64,000 nucleotides of DNA from Carallia brachiata (lineage: Eukaryota > Streptophyta > Magnoliopsida > Malpighiales > Rhizophoraceae): the NCBI GenBank assembly GCA_021464245.1, contig JADCRB010000018.1:3210015-3274014 (forward strand), in the 5' to 3' direction. Made by a program: the position numbers and the translations under genes. The notes beneath the pieces are model-generated. The model worked only from the letters and a program-made list of their open reading frames with translations. It searched no databases and had not been told where the DNA came from. This document shows, piece after piece, positions 47,601 to 59,400 of this stretch. The first letter of the stretch is position 1, and each line of letters starts with the position of its first letter.

Positions 47601-48527
47601 AGAAACTCATTACCATTTGATGATTATCTATTCTAGATGTCAAAAACCATTTTCAATTAAAGAAAAAACTAGATTAAGGTAACTTTACATCTAGAGAAAT
47701 CCTGTGCTTGTTGCATCATCAACATAGTGAAACTATGGACAGGCAAAGTGGTGTGCGAAGCATATTTGAGCATGCGAGAGAGTAAGCGTGCATAGATGTG
47801 CTTAAAGTGAACTTAAGCAATGCTAATGAGAGTTCCCGAAGACACCAAAGCATGGGACTGACTGCTTGAGAGACTTGTTAAGCTGTGAGCTCAGACTCCA
47901 GTTTGCACCAGCAGTGTCGTGAAGTCTTGCATGCAATAGTTGTTCTGAATTTTATGTTTGTACAAATTTGAATAATGAAAGTTTCAATTATACTTCGAGT
48001 ATCCCACCAAAATTCATCAGTCTCTTCTCAGCACCCAAAAAAAAAAAAAAAAACTCAGCACTAATACTAACCAAAGTCTGCTACCATCTGATACCCCAAA
48101 ATTGTTAGGCTTATCAGTGCTTCAGATTTGAACCCAACATGAAAAGCCCTCCGCATCAGAAAAACTGAAACTGACCATTGACCTTCGTGAACTACATTTT
48201 CTGTCTCCCAATTCAAACAACAAAAGGAACAATCTCACACATTAAGAAAATACATTCAGCAATTTGGTAACTGAGTTAAGCTGCTTTTTTTCAATAAAAT
48301 GGAAACCATAATGCTGAAATCCTGAAAATCACATTTCCTAAGCAAAGTAAAATTGGGTCAAAGTAAGTTCCATCAGCATACAATCAACACATATTCCAAT
48401 TCCTAAGCACAAAAAATAAATAAATAAAATAAAGAAACCCCACAAAGAAACAAACGAAACCCACGAGCAAAATTCCAATATAACTCCAAACCCAAGAACG
48501 GGAACCCGAAAAACTTACCCCATGCAT
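44635..48527 (-). CDS. DUF4050-family protein, uncharacterised (159 aa)
   Basis: A five-exon coding region, all in phase. Exon 1 48527-48519 (ATGCATGGG/GTAAGT); exon 2 46526-46268; exon 3 45783-45693; exon 4 44887-44821; exon 5 44688-44635. The product starts MHGNSACLGRYKKP, then KKPSLSDDFWTTSTCDMDNS, QSQGSISSIS, SEFVNHGLLLWNQTRQRWVG, WNATYDNLLGSNKPFPQPIP and ends EMVDFLVDIWEQEGMYD. These are the conserved blocks of the plant/fungal DUF4050 family (Arabidopsis At3g15770/At4g25170 type, from memory). No signal peptide or membrane segment; the N-terminal half is Ser-rich and probably disordered. Function unknown. Exon 2 ends CATG followed by GCAAGT, a GC donor. A 5' UTR intron is likely (donor AAG/GTAAAAG at 48728). 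The start codon is chosen because it is the only ATG in phase in the short first exon. Confidence 0.85.
46260..46268 (-). other. GC-AG splice donor of the DUF4050 gene
   Basis: The exon 2/intron boundary reads CCATG/GCAAGTTC on the minus strand. Joining CATG to GTCTTCTTCTATGG (exon 3) restores NHGLLLWNQ, conserved in the family, so the donor must be GC. The rest of the site (GCAAGT) matches the strong consensus seen in GC-AG introns. Using the nearby GTTC would break the frame. Confidence 0.8.
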
Positions 48528-48799
48528 GCAGTATATGAGCAGCCTCTGTCAGGTAGATCTAGCTACTGGGGGCTTTCGCCAGCAAAAAACGCAAATCCAA
48601 CTACAACCCACTTCATAAAAACCAAGATCAGAAAACCCCTTCAAACAGAAAATCATCAGAACTGAAGAGACAATCCAAATCACAGAGAGAAAATAAAGTA
48701 AAATTAAAAAAAAAAAATAAAGCTTTTACCTTGTAAATTCCTCAAAAGGGGGTTCTTTTCCTTGCTCTCTTTCTCTCTCTTTATCTGAGAGTTGTTTGC

Positions 48800-50728
48800 T
48801 TTCCTTCAAGGGCCACTACTACAGCATACAGCGGATGGATTTGGTATCTGGTTCTTTGAGTGTGGGGGATGTAGGTGGGCTGTTTGCTTTTCGTCTTTCT
48901 ATTTGTTTTTCACCTTTGTCTCTATTGGTTTCGTTCTTAATTATTCATTTATCATTTACTATTTGTTTGAGGGAATTTTTTTTTTTTTTTTTTTTGAAAG
49001 AGAGAATAATTTATCAATTACTCAAAGATTCTTTTTGTCTTTATTTTTTCAATTCTTTTTTTTCGATAAAATAGGAAAATAAAGTATACATTTCAATTTT
49101 TTTATGGAGAATGTTGTCCCCGATTCACACGGTGTCAAGAATTTAAGTGATTATGTCGTATCTTAATACTAAAGTAAATAAAATTTATCTCAATTGTTTA
49201 ACTTGATATTGTTGAATTTTAAGATTTTTTGGTCTGAAAACGTTCGGCCCTACACACCCAATGGACAATAAATTTTTTTTTTTTTTTTGAAAAATTCTTT
49301 CACTATTACTATTTGTCCCATATTTCAGGTTTTTTAGGGACCATTGTTGCATGCCTGCATCTAAGCACATGCCATTGATATCAATTATGTTTTGATTCTC
49401 TAACTCAATATTTACCTTGACCAAATAAATATTTATATAGTTATTTTTATGATATATTAATCTACATGTACGCGTTTGTTTGCGGTTCGCACAGTGCATT
49501 AACGACATATTTTTTATTTTTTAATTCACGATTAAATCTGCATGTAACTGCAATTATAGTGCAACATCGTCCCTTTTTGGAATGTCTATGAATGAATCTC
49601 ATAGATAATATCAATAGATACCCAATATAGTACGATACAATTATAATTCACAGAAATATTAGGTAGATAACGCAGTTGGATGATCAAAATTTTAAAAAAA
49701 TAAAAATAAATAAATTATTAAATATCATTAAATAAATTACATGATTATTTTATTGTTATGTAAAGTTAAAATGCATAATTAAGCTTATCCTAAAATCATA
49801 TTCCTTATCTAAAAAGCTTCACAAAATTCTTAATCTCATCTAATTTTAGTAGTGGGCTTTATATTCTAATATATCCTAAAATCATATTCCTTACCGAAAA
49901 AGCTTCACGAAATTCTTAATCTCATCTAATTTTAGTAGTGAAGAAGAATCAATTCGCATACCATATCATATGAACCCCAAAGATAAATTAAAAAGTTTGG
50001 CAATTTGAGAAAATTCTAAAATTCTATCGACCTAAACTAATTTAATTTTATAATCATACATTTGTTAACGTAGCATTCAGGGGCATTGACTTATTAATTT
50101 AGTTTGAGAATTTATTGTTCGTTATTAAATATTATGTTATAATAATGATATTATGCAAGCTTTGAATTTTGTTTTTTAAATTGATTAGTTTCGTTGAAGT
50201 AAACCACATTTTTCTTATTTTAATTCTATTTATAACAATAAATTGCCATTTTGTTATTATTTCTATTAATTTTATAAAGTTAGACAAGTTGTATAAAAAA
50301 AAAAAATCACAAGCTCAACTCGTTGAAGCCTTGCCTTACTTGACTCATTAACAAAACGACCCTGACAATGAATGATATTGATTACAGTTGGGATTGAACT
50401 CTTTGTACAGATATGTCTGTACCAAGAATAAGATCACCTGGCTTTTTTATTTTTTTATCTTTGTTTTTATCAAAAGCAAAAAAAAAAAAGAAAAATAAAA
50501 AGAAAAAAGGAAATATAGAAAATTAGGCACAAAGATTCTTAGCCACCACAAAGAATAGCAGTCCCGATCTTATCCTGGAATACGCATGCTTGCAGACTCA
50601 ACGACAGAGCATCATAGAGTAGCAAGAAAGTTAGCTCAGGAGTTTGCTTCTTACAAAGTGTACTGCAAATTTCAATTCCATTGCCATTACGAAATGTTAC
50701 ACCACCGGAAGAAATTACGTCTGATGAT
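48800..50728. other. Promoter of the DUF4050 gene and AT-rich spacer
   Basis: CT-rich sequence at 48760-48785 is likely the 5' UTR of the DUF4050 gene (GA-rich on its strand). The rest is AT-rich, with poly-T runs and the direct repeat listed next. No gene supported. Confidence 0.6.
49786..49940. repeat. 69-bp direct repeat
   Basis: 49786-49854 and 49872-49940 are near-identical (a few substitutions such as TTATCT/TTACCG and ACAAAA/ACGAAA), separated by 17 bp. Starts TATCCTAAAATCATATTCCT, ends TAATTTTAGTAGTG. Confidence 0.95.
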
Positions 50729-50729
50729 T

Positions 50730-51490
50730 TTACCTGATATAATTACTGTTTAAATTTTTATAACGATACCTTTATTTTTTACAATTTAAAAATACTTTCA
50801 TATATTTTTATTTTTTTTATTAATATTAAAAAATAACATCACTTTTGAACATTTTTACAAATATAGCATAATTTTTAAAAACTAACAAATTTAACATATT
50901 TTACTTATTTTCTTATAAATCTAACACAGTTTTTAATAATTAACAAATCTAGTATAATTCAATTATTTTTTAACAAATCTAATATACTGTCAGTTAAAAA
51001 TAATTGAATCTCTAATATGTACTTATGTACATATGACTTTTAGAGATTTTAACTGTACTAAATTTAGATGTTTAATTATTTTTTAATAAATCTAAGTACA
51101 CTGTTAGTTAAAAATAATTGAATCTCCAACATGCATATATGCATATATGACATTTGAAAGTTTTAAACTATACTAAATTTAGATAAAAATATGTTATATG
51201 TGTATACTAAGGAATTCAATTACTTTTAACTTGTTATTGTTAACTGATATTATGCTAGATTTGTTAAAAAAAAAAATTAAACTGTGCTATATTTATTAAT
51301 TGTTAAAGATTATGCTAGATTTGTAAGAAAATAATTAAACTGTATTAAATTTGTTGGTTTTTAAAAGTCGTACTAAATTTGTTAATAAACGAAAAGGTGA
51401 TGTTATTTTTTTTATATTAACCTTTTTTTTTTTTGGCAAAAAACGTAGACGGTAGTTGCAAAAATTTAAGTAATAATTGTATCAAGCAAA
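50730..51490. mobile_element. Foldback / MITE-like inverted-repeat element
   Basis: The left arm (about 50730-51020) and the right arm (about 51190-51490) are imperfect reverse complements over more than 200 bases: for example AAAAAATAACATCACTTTT on the left pairs with AAGGTGATGTTATTTTTTT on the right, and TAATTACTGTTTAAATTTTT with AAAATTTAAGTAATAATTGT. The centre holds a direct duplication of about 84 bp (50987-51071 and 51101-51184). It has no coding capacity. I could not fix the exact ends or a target-site duplication, so the superfamily is open. Confidence 0.75.
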
Positions 51491-51499
51491 ATTTTTGCA

Positions 51500-54213
51500 C
51501 ATAATTTTTTTTGTGCTGTAATGGTGGCCAGACTATCCAGGCACTCAAATGGGCGGTCGATAAAGATCAAGTTTTATGCCCGGACAACTCTAAACCCTTG
51601 CCATTAACATACTCTGCATTCTACGCTATGGGAGGTCGATAAAGATCAAGTTTTCAGCTAGTCTTTCGAATCTTCTCGAGAACTAGTGGAGAATCTGATT
51701 CCACTATAGGTTTGCGGTGTCTTATGTCCCAGACAATCCAGCCACTCAAATGGCTCGTAATTTAGCCATGCTATGAGAGCACCTTGACATACTACCAAGG
51801 CTGTTTCAAAATTTTCTGGAATATTAAGGAAATATGTTTTGCCTTTGAACTTGCGTGGCTTACTACTAGGTACGAATTACTTTCTTTTCTCAATGAACAT
51901 GCACTTGTTTTCACCTGAAAGTAAGTGCAACTTCCTTTTCGTCTCCTCTTTTGTCTTGTTTTAAAAAGCATTACCCTCAATCTAAAAGAAGGCATGCCTG
52001 GATATCTCTTGAGTGCTAATTTAATAGTTAAAAACTTAAATGTCTATATTCGGAATCTTAGATTCTAATCCTGAAAAAGAAATATAAAATTTATAAAATA
52101 AGAAAAACATTCTTATCGTATAACTCATTGTCTAATAGAAATTAAAAAAAAAAAAAAAAGGGAATGCATTAGTTGTTACTACGGTGAAAGTGACCTCAAT
52201 GAGAATTAGATGCATCATTGGAGGACCCATATAATACCACATCGAGCCATCTCATTCAACAACAATCTTTAAAGCTGTTATTCACAAGTGCAGTCATCAC
52301 ATTGACACTTCATAAAGTGAACAATCAGATTGTGCTCTAATTTGACAAGTGACCGAGTAATGTTTTCTGAGAAGTTTTGCTTCTCATGATCGCTTCCCAT
52401 GTTTGTGAAGACAGCTCCTTAATTTCTTGGAAGCCTGAGATTGGCATGGTAGTGTGACAGCAGCTGTGTTCTTGATTAAATTGGTTTCATTCCCCAATTC
52501 AACTTCTCATCCCCTCGTAGCTTCAAATCCAGGTAAAATCACTTTAAACAACAAAGACAACGTTTGATCCTCCACTATTTATCATTTAAAATCACCCTTC
52601 TAGAAATAGAGGTAAACTGTCAAGCATTCTACCCAAAATTCCTGATGTAGGCACACTATGCATCCTCCTTATGCTTCTAAATTTTCAGACTTGGTATTGC
52701 AAAATCGCGTTAACTCAAGGAAAGAAGCGCATAAAAAAGTAGAAATACAATCCAGACAAAGACGGTCAATTGTAAAGCAGTAAAGCAAGAAACTCTGCTT
52801 GAGTTGATAAATTTAAAAAAATGCACAAAGCACAGGTCCTGCTCTAGTTCAGGCAGAGTTGCAGAGGTGCGTTTCAAAACTGGTGTCAGCCCAGTTGATT
52901 TAATAAAATTAAGGAAAAAGCAACAAAAAAGACAGACAAGTAGAGAATCGGTTGAAGAAAACAGAAGTATTATAAGAAGGATAAGAAAAAGAAGTACCTC
53001 ACTTGAAAAGAGAACAGAGAAAAGGCTAGCCTTCCTCATCTTCATTTTATGCTTTTAGAAATTTTTTCTGCCAAAGAAAAAAAGTAAAATCATCAAAAGG
53101 CAGCTGCCATCGGTAAATATGCACAGAAAAGCAAGGGGAAGACTAATTTAACATTTCCAGGACTTGATTGCAAAGAAATAAAAAGGCAATGAGGATACGA
53201 TCTTTGCTACTGCTAGTCATTTCAATTTACTACATCACAATATTTTTAGGAAATCAAACGGCAAAAGGGAATAGAGGAAATAATGGATTTGCACTTTTCC
53301 CTTTTCTGTCTTTTATTTTTCTTCTCCTCTACTCTCTTTTTCTCTTCCCAGCACATCATTTTCTTGGAAACCAACCAAAATACCGTTGACGATGGCAAGC
53401 ATGGCAGCCATCTCTCATGGCTATTTAACTGATAAACATGTCAACTCTTTTTTCCAAATATATGTAATGCCTCTTTTTGATATAAACAAATCTTTCAGAT
53501 GATCTTTTCAATGTATATTAGCCCAGATAATAGCCCCATATCATAATGGATAATTTGTGAGAAATAAAGTATTTTGAACAGTTTGTAATACAATAGTCAA
53601 TTTGTCTATCCTAAAGGGTAATCTAAACATAGCAAACTTCTATGTCTAATTATTTATTTAGTATTTACTCATCCATGTTCCATATTTACTAGTAATATTC
53701 TTGGAATTAAAAAATTGAATGAAATTCTCGTGATTTTGAACTCAGGGAAGTCTTAGTTTCAAAATGTTCTGATATTAAGAACACTAAGGCTGATCTTTTA
53801 TCATTCTTAGGACAAAATTTAACAATGATGGAAAATTTTATTACCAAGCAAAGCTAAGAGAAGATTAATCATAGCTATCACCTTCATAAAAGCCTCTCTA
53901 TTTTTGTCCTTCTAGTATAAGGAGTCCAAACAGAAAGATAAGGAAGTTAACAAGAAAAGAAAATTTGAGAATCAACTTCACCTAATAACTCACTCGACAC
54001 GATATTGCTATAATCAAGAGTTGGTGAGCTGCCGTTGGCTTTCTTTGGCTCCTGAGGTACTGTTAGCATTGGTTGAACAGGAATGAATTTCCAGGTAATG
54101 AATAATCATCCAATGGTATCTGAAGCAGTCGCATATAAGCAACAATATGCTAACCGGAGAACCAAAACAGTAATGTCGCGGCAAGTCCGGTTACAAGATT
54201 AGCTTCCACTGCA
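51500..54213. other. Spacer with a partly duplicated segment
   Basis: No gene supported. GGTCGATAAAGATCAAGTTTT occurs at about 51555 and 51634, and CAGACxATCCAGxCACTCAAATGG at about 51528 and 51731, so part of 51500-51760 is internally duplicated. The right end includes the 3' UTR of the PPR gene. Confidence 0.55.
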
Positions 54214-56495
54214 TTACCAGTAATCCTTGCAAGAGCACAGCCCATTCGCGAAATGGTGAAAACGATTGTTATCTCTCACAATTATCTCCCTTCTCTCCAA
54301 CTCGGAGATGATCTTTAATGGCAGTATGGCAATCGTTGCAGATCCTTAGGTTCTTTACCACCCTAATCACTGACCCTACTTCACTGACAAGAAGGGCAAA
54401 ACATATGGCCAATTTTTCACTATGCGTTCCCACCATATCTTCCTTCTCTTCTTCTTCCACGTCTCTCAACACACAACTTTTATCAGGTTATACCCATGCC
54501 TTCTCATCTTGCTATTCATTTCTGCCAATAGCCTATAGATATCACCTGACCGTGGATGTGATCTGTCCCCAGCAATGAACTTGTGCACTTTGCCATTGTA
54601 TTCCATCCAACTCCATCCAGTTGTCTTCCTCAATCCTTCTCTTCTCATCATTTCCCTAATCTTGATGGCATCTTCCCACTTCCCAGCCAAAGCAAATGTG
54701 TTAGAAAGTAAAACATAATTTCCTGAATTTGTTGGTTCAATCTCAAAAAGCTTGTTTGCAGCAAGCTCTCCATGGTCAATTCTTTTGTGAATCCGACTAG
54801 CATTTAGTAAAGCACCATAAACTCCTGAATGTGGCTCCATTGGCATACTATCAATCAATCTCTTTGCTTCATCAAGTTGGCCAACTCGACCTAGCAAATC
54901 CACCATACATGCATAGTGGTCTACAGATGGATTTTTTATTAGTTCAAAAACCTTCCGTCCCTCTTCCAGGAATCCTGCATGGCTGCATGCTGTCAATATG
55001 CCAATATATGTCACACGATCAGGTTCAATTTGCACTTCTTTCATCTTTCGCATTAATTCTAAGACCTCTCTTCCTTGACCATGAGCAGCAAACCCAGTAA
55101 TCAGGGTATTGTAAGAAACCACATCTCTCGTTTTCATTTCCTGAAATATCCTCAGGGCATCTGTCATGCTTCCACATTTTGAATACATAAAAATCAAAGA
55201 ATTGTATACTGAAACAGTCAACTTGATATTGTATTCAGTAATTAATTTAGCCACCCAATTACCAAGTTCCAAAGCTCCAAGGTGTCCACATGCTGAGATA
55301 ACACTCACCATGGTCAGTTCATCTGGTTTCATTTTATCAGTGCCAATCATTTCTCTGAAGAGCTCAATTGAGATTGTTGACTGCCCATTCTGTGCATATC
55401 CTGCTATCATTGAATTCCATGATACAACATCCTTTTTGGCATCTTATCAAACAGCTCTCTAGCCAAATCCAAATGGCCAGCCCTTGTATATGCTGAAATC
55501 ATGGCATTCCAAGTAACAAGACTCTTATTGGTTCCCAATTCATCAAAAATTCTCCTAGCAGTCTCAAGATTCCCACTCTTTGCATACATAACAAGCAATG
55601 ATGTCTTGGCAAAATAATTCAAGTTGACCGCCTTCTCATCAAGCAATTTTAACAGAGAATCAACAATATACAGATCGCCACATGATGCACATGATGAAAT
55701 GACTGTAGCCCATGTAGTTTCATTAGGTTGAACTCCAGCATTACGCATATCATCAAACAAAGACAAAGCCTCACTTGCAAAGTCATTTTGTACATAACCA
55801 GAGAGCATTGCATTCCATGATTCAATGCTTTTTACAGGCATCTCATCAAAATACCTCCTTGCACTCACCAAATCCTTTAGCTTAGCATACCCAGTAACCA
55901 TGGAGGTCCAAGTAATACTATTCTTCTCAGCCATGAAATTAAATAGTTTACAAGCTTCAGTTTCAATCCCCCATTTCCAGTACCCAGAAATCATCGAATT
56001 CCAATCCACTACAGTTTTGTCAGTCTTTTCATCAAATAGTTTCCTAGCAGCCTCAATCGGACCATGCTTTGCATACATATCCAACATCACATTGTGAGTA
56101 TAAGGATCATTATGATGACCCAACTTCAGAATGTGGGCATGGAACACAATGCTACCTCTACCCACAGCTTTTACTACAATCGGGTACACAAATGCATTAG
56201 GCCTTACATTGCCACCACTAAGCATGCACTTAAATAAAGATGTAACTTCATCTTGGGCACCCAATTGGGATAAGTGCTTGCACATTAGAGTAAAAACATG
56301 GATACATGGGCGAGCAGCAGAGTTGAAAATGAGACGGGTGTAGGATGGTGGTGCATGGAGGCGTGTGCAATGTGTGATGAGAAGCGACACCCAGTAATTG
56401 TGGTAGTTGAGGGCATTGTGAATGAGATGTGCATGAAGCTGCCTTAGATGACTAACATTGTTCAGCTTGCATAATAAAGTGAACAAATATGACAT
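54214..56495 (-). pseudogene. DYW-type pentatricopeptide repeat protein gene with three 1-bp indels
   Basis: An intronless plant PPR gene of the PLS class, normally an organelle RNA-editing factor. From ATG 56495 (MSYLFTLLCKLNNVSHLRQLHAHLIH) the frame runs 350 codons of PPR repeats (DWNSMISGYWKWG, TWTSMVTGYAKLKD, SWNAMLSGYVQND, TWATVISSCASCGD), shifts at a five-A run (55433-55437), resumes with the repeats SYNTLITGFAAHGQ and TYIGILTACSHAGF, the E motif and the PG box (GWSWMEYNGKVHKFIAGD), shifts at a four-A run (54478-54481) and a three-A run (54314-54316), and ends in a DYW deaminase domain with HSEKLA, CNDCH and the C-terminal CSCKDYW at 54217. Catalytic HxE and CxxC residues are all present. 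Total near 760 aa if read through. It looks like At1g14470-type proteins. Because the only lesions are single bases in A runs, assembly error is as likely as pseudogenisation. Confidence 0.85.
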
Positions 56496-59400
56496 GACTG
56501 ATTATCTTTCACCTGGAAAAGGACTCCATATATCCATCCCTTCCTCAGCTCCATCACATTTCAGAACATAGTGGCCTTCTCCAACTCATCCATCCTTATC
56601 TGCTATGAATTTGTCACTTACTCTGCAAGCACAATAATTGGTGAAAATTCAGACATTTTCCCTCAATTTATTTGAATAATTCAATCAAAATAAAGTACTC
56701 AAATTCTGGATCACTCTCCTCCCTTTTGCTGCCTTAACCATATCAATCATATTATCACAACCAATAACGTTAAAAAGCAGATAGCATAACTGAACAAAGG
56801 ATGTAATTTTGTTAAACATAACCAACAAAAGCAAAACCGGAGAAGGCCATGTCTAGGCCTTACCCTCAGCAGTTTACCAGATTTCTAGACCAGGTGCTGC
56901 CATTCATGTAACAGGAATGCGAGAGAGCTTGTAAGGGGGAGAATTCTGAGCAGGATCCAAGTAAGCAACAGACTCGCAGGTTTGACACTACATCTCAATC
57001 CAAAAAAAAACCACACATCTCACACAACTAACACTTGGAAATCCTAACAACTCAAATGTCTCACTGACACACACATATTCTACCATGTTTTTAACTCTAT
57101 GCTTTGCATCATTGAGTACTACACTCACAAGTGTAGTGAAAGATAATGGAAGAGAGTTAGTAGCCCAAATATCATATTGTGCAGATAAAATAAATAAAGT
57201 AACAAACTCTGGACTCTATAATCCTTTCCAAGCTCAATTTTATGGCAGTTAAAAAGATAATTCTTCAATGCATACACCATACATGCAGATGAAAAAGTAC
57301 AATGTTAATGAGGAAAAATGGCTACTAGCTTGCAACAACATCAATTGAAAATAAAATTTTAGCAAATTTTTTCTTAAGGGGTTGGAGGAAAATAGCAACT
57401 TACCCAGAAAAAATAAAACACAAAAAACATCAACAGGCTCAATTACAGCGAGCAAATTTCTGTTTTCTGTTTTTGGGGGGGGGGGAGATGATGATAAAAA
57501 TTGATAACAGGGTTTTGAATAGAATTTGAAAAAAAGTTAAACCCAATAACAAAAATTTGCAAGGTGGCTTGCTTGGGCAGAAATGGGAGCTGAGAGCCAG
57601 CAGACACGAAGAGGAATGCGGAGAATATAAGAGAAGAAAAATGGTTGAGGCATGATATTTTGTATTTTAAGTTTTGTTTTAATTGAAATTAAAATTATTA
57701 TTTTTAAAATAAAAATTATATTTTTTAAAATATTTATTATTTTAAATTTTAAAAATAATAACAACAATTTATTCGAAGGCAAAATTTAAAACAAAATCAC
57801 TGGCGCACTTGCTAGTGCTCACAAGAGAAATAGAATGCTGCGATTGACTGAAAAACAGAGTATTTGGAACGCCGTCGTTTCGAAAAAAATTTATTAATAG
57901 CCCAAAAGAATAAATTGGTGCTTTGGGCTCCGTTCAATTACAGACAACCGATTTTTTTGGTCAGAATCGGTCTCCGGTGACAATGTTTTTCACAAGAAAT
58001 AATTCAGCATATTAGGAGGGGCTGATATGAATAGTAAAAATTTATTATTGTTTAACGAAGGATCTTAAATTTGAGTTTTGTAAATACAGTCATATTAAAT
58101 TTCTATTAAAAGATCTTTGTCACTATTTAAAGTTTTATTCGAATTAATTTAAATTAGTCAGTCTAATAAAATAAATATTAAATAATTTCAAACAAAAAAA
58201 TAATAATAATTCAGTCCTTTTCCGTCTAATTATTATTTATTTTATTGATGTGAGCATTTTATTTACCATGTCAACAGGTCATATCATAATATTTACCATG
58301 TCAACATATCACATAATAATTACATGCTTATTAAAAGTATGATAATATGACCATTCCAATTTTTTTTTTTAAATCACTACAAATTTATTTTTGTTATTTA
58401 AAAAATATATAAAAATTGAAAAAAAAATAAAAAATTGAAAATTTATTCTGTGCTGATTAGTGATACACACATCAACAAAATTAACAGCAATATGACAGAA
58501 AAAGACTATTTTATTCAACGGAGAAAAAGTTGGGATCGATTCTGACAAAGAAAAATACTGTGTTCATAGCAAATTTAGGCTTATGTGTATATGTTTCGTT
58601 GGTCATGTCAATTTTGGTATTAGAAGAATGGTAAATATTTGAATCGTATTTGAGGTAAATAAATCACATAATTTATTCTTACTAAGTTTATTATTTATTT
58701 CATTTTTCTCACTTAATTTTGACTTATTATAATTAAATTAATTAATTTTAATTTTATTTCAATTTAATCACTTGTCTTTGTAATCCATAAAAATTATAAA
58801 ATCTATTAGCTAACAATATATTTTTGAGCCTTGATACCCGGACGAGTATCTCACAGACAGGAGGCAACTACGGTAATTTCACCTCTTTTTTTTTTAAAAA
58901 GAACAATTCATGTGTATTAAGCATTAAAGTTGCTGCACATCAACCTCAATCATTGTCTATAATCTACTGTATGTAAACTTTAACATATATATATATATAT
59001 ATAATAAATTTGTAAATTTAATAATAACAAATTTTGAAAAAAAATAAAAAATTATGAGTCCGCCATTCTTCTTTATTTTTCACTTGTGTGAATCTCTATC
59101 CCAAACCTGTCCAACTATTAATTTTGAATATTTTTATATTCAATTAAATGCATTACTTATTTCAATAACATCAATGGTTATAGCCTTTAGTGCATCCCTA
59201 TGCATAGTTCTCGATCATAAGCCAAAGTATCCAATCCAATTATAGTGTTATCCATTATTTCAGCAAGCTGATTTGGTTGGCTGCACCGTCCCCTTCTACT
59301 TCAAGTTCTGATTTCAACATTTGGGAGAAGCATAGTTGGCCCTCAAAGTAAAGAATTGCTTTATAGGTGGGGGAAGATGATGATTTGGAAGAGGGACCTT

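Noticed and set aside
54831..55100. Plus-strand ORFs opposite the PPR gene
   Set aside because: Antisense shadows of the PPR coding sequence.
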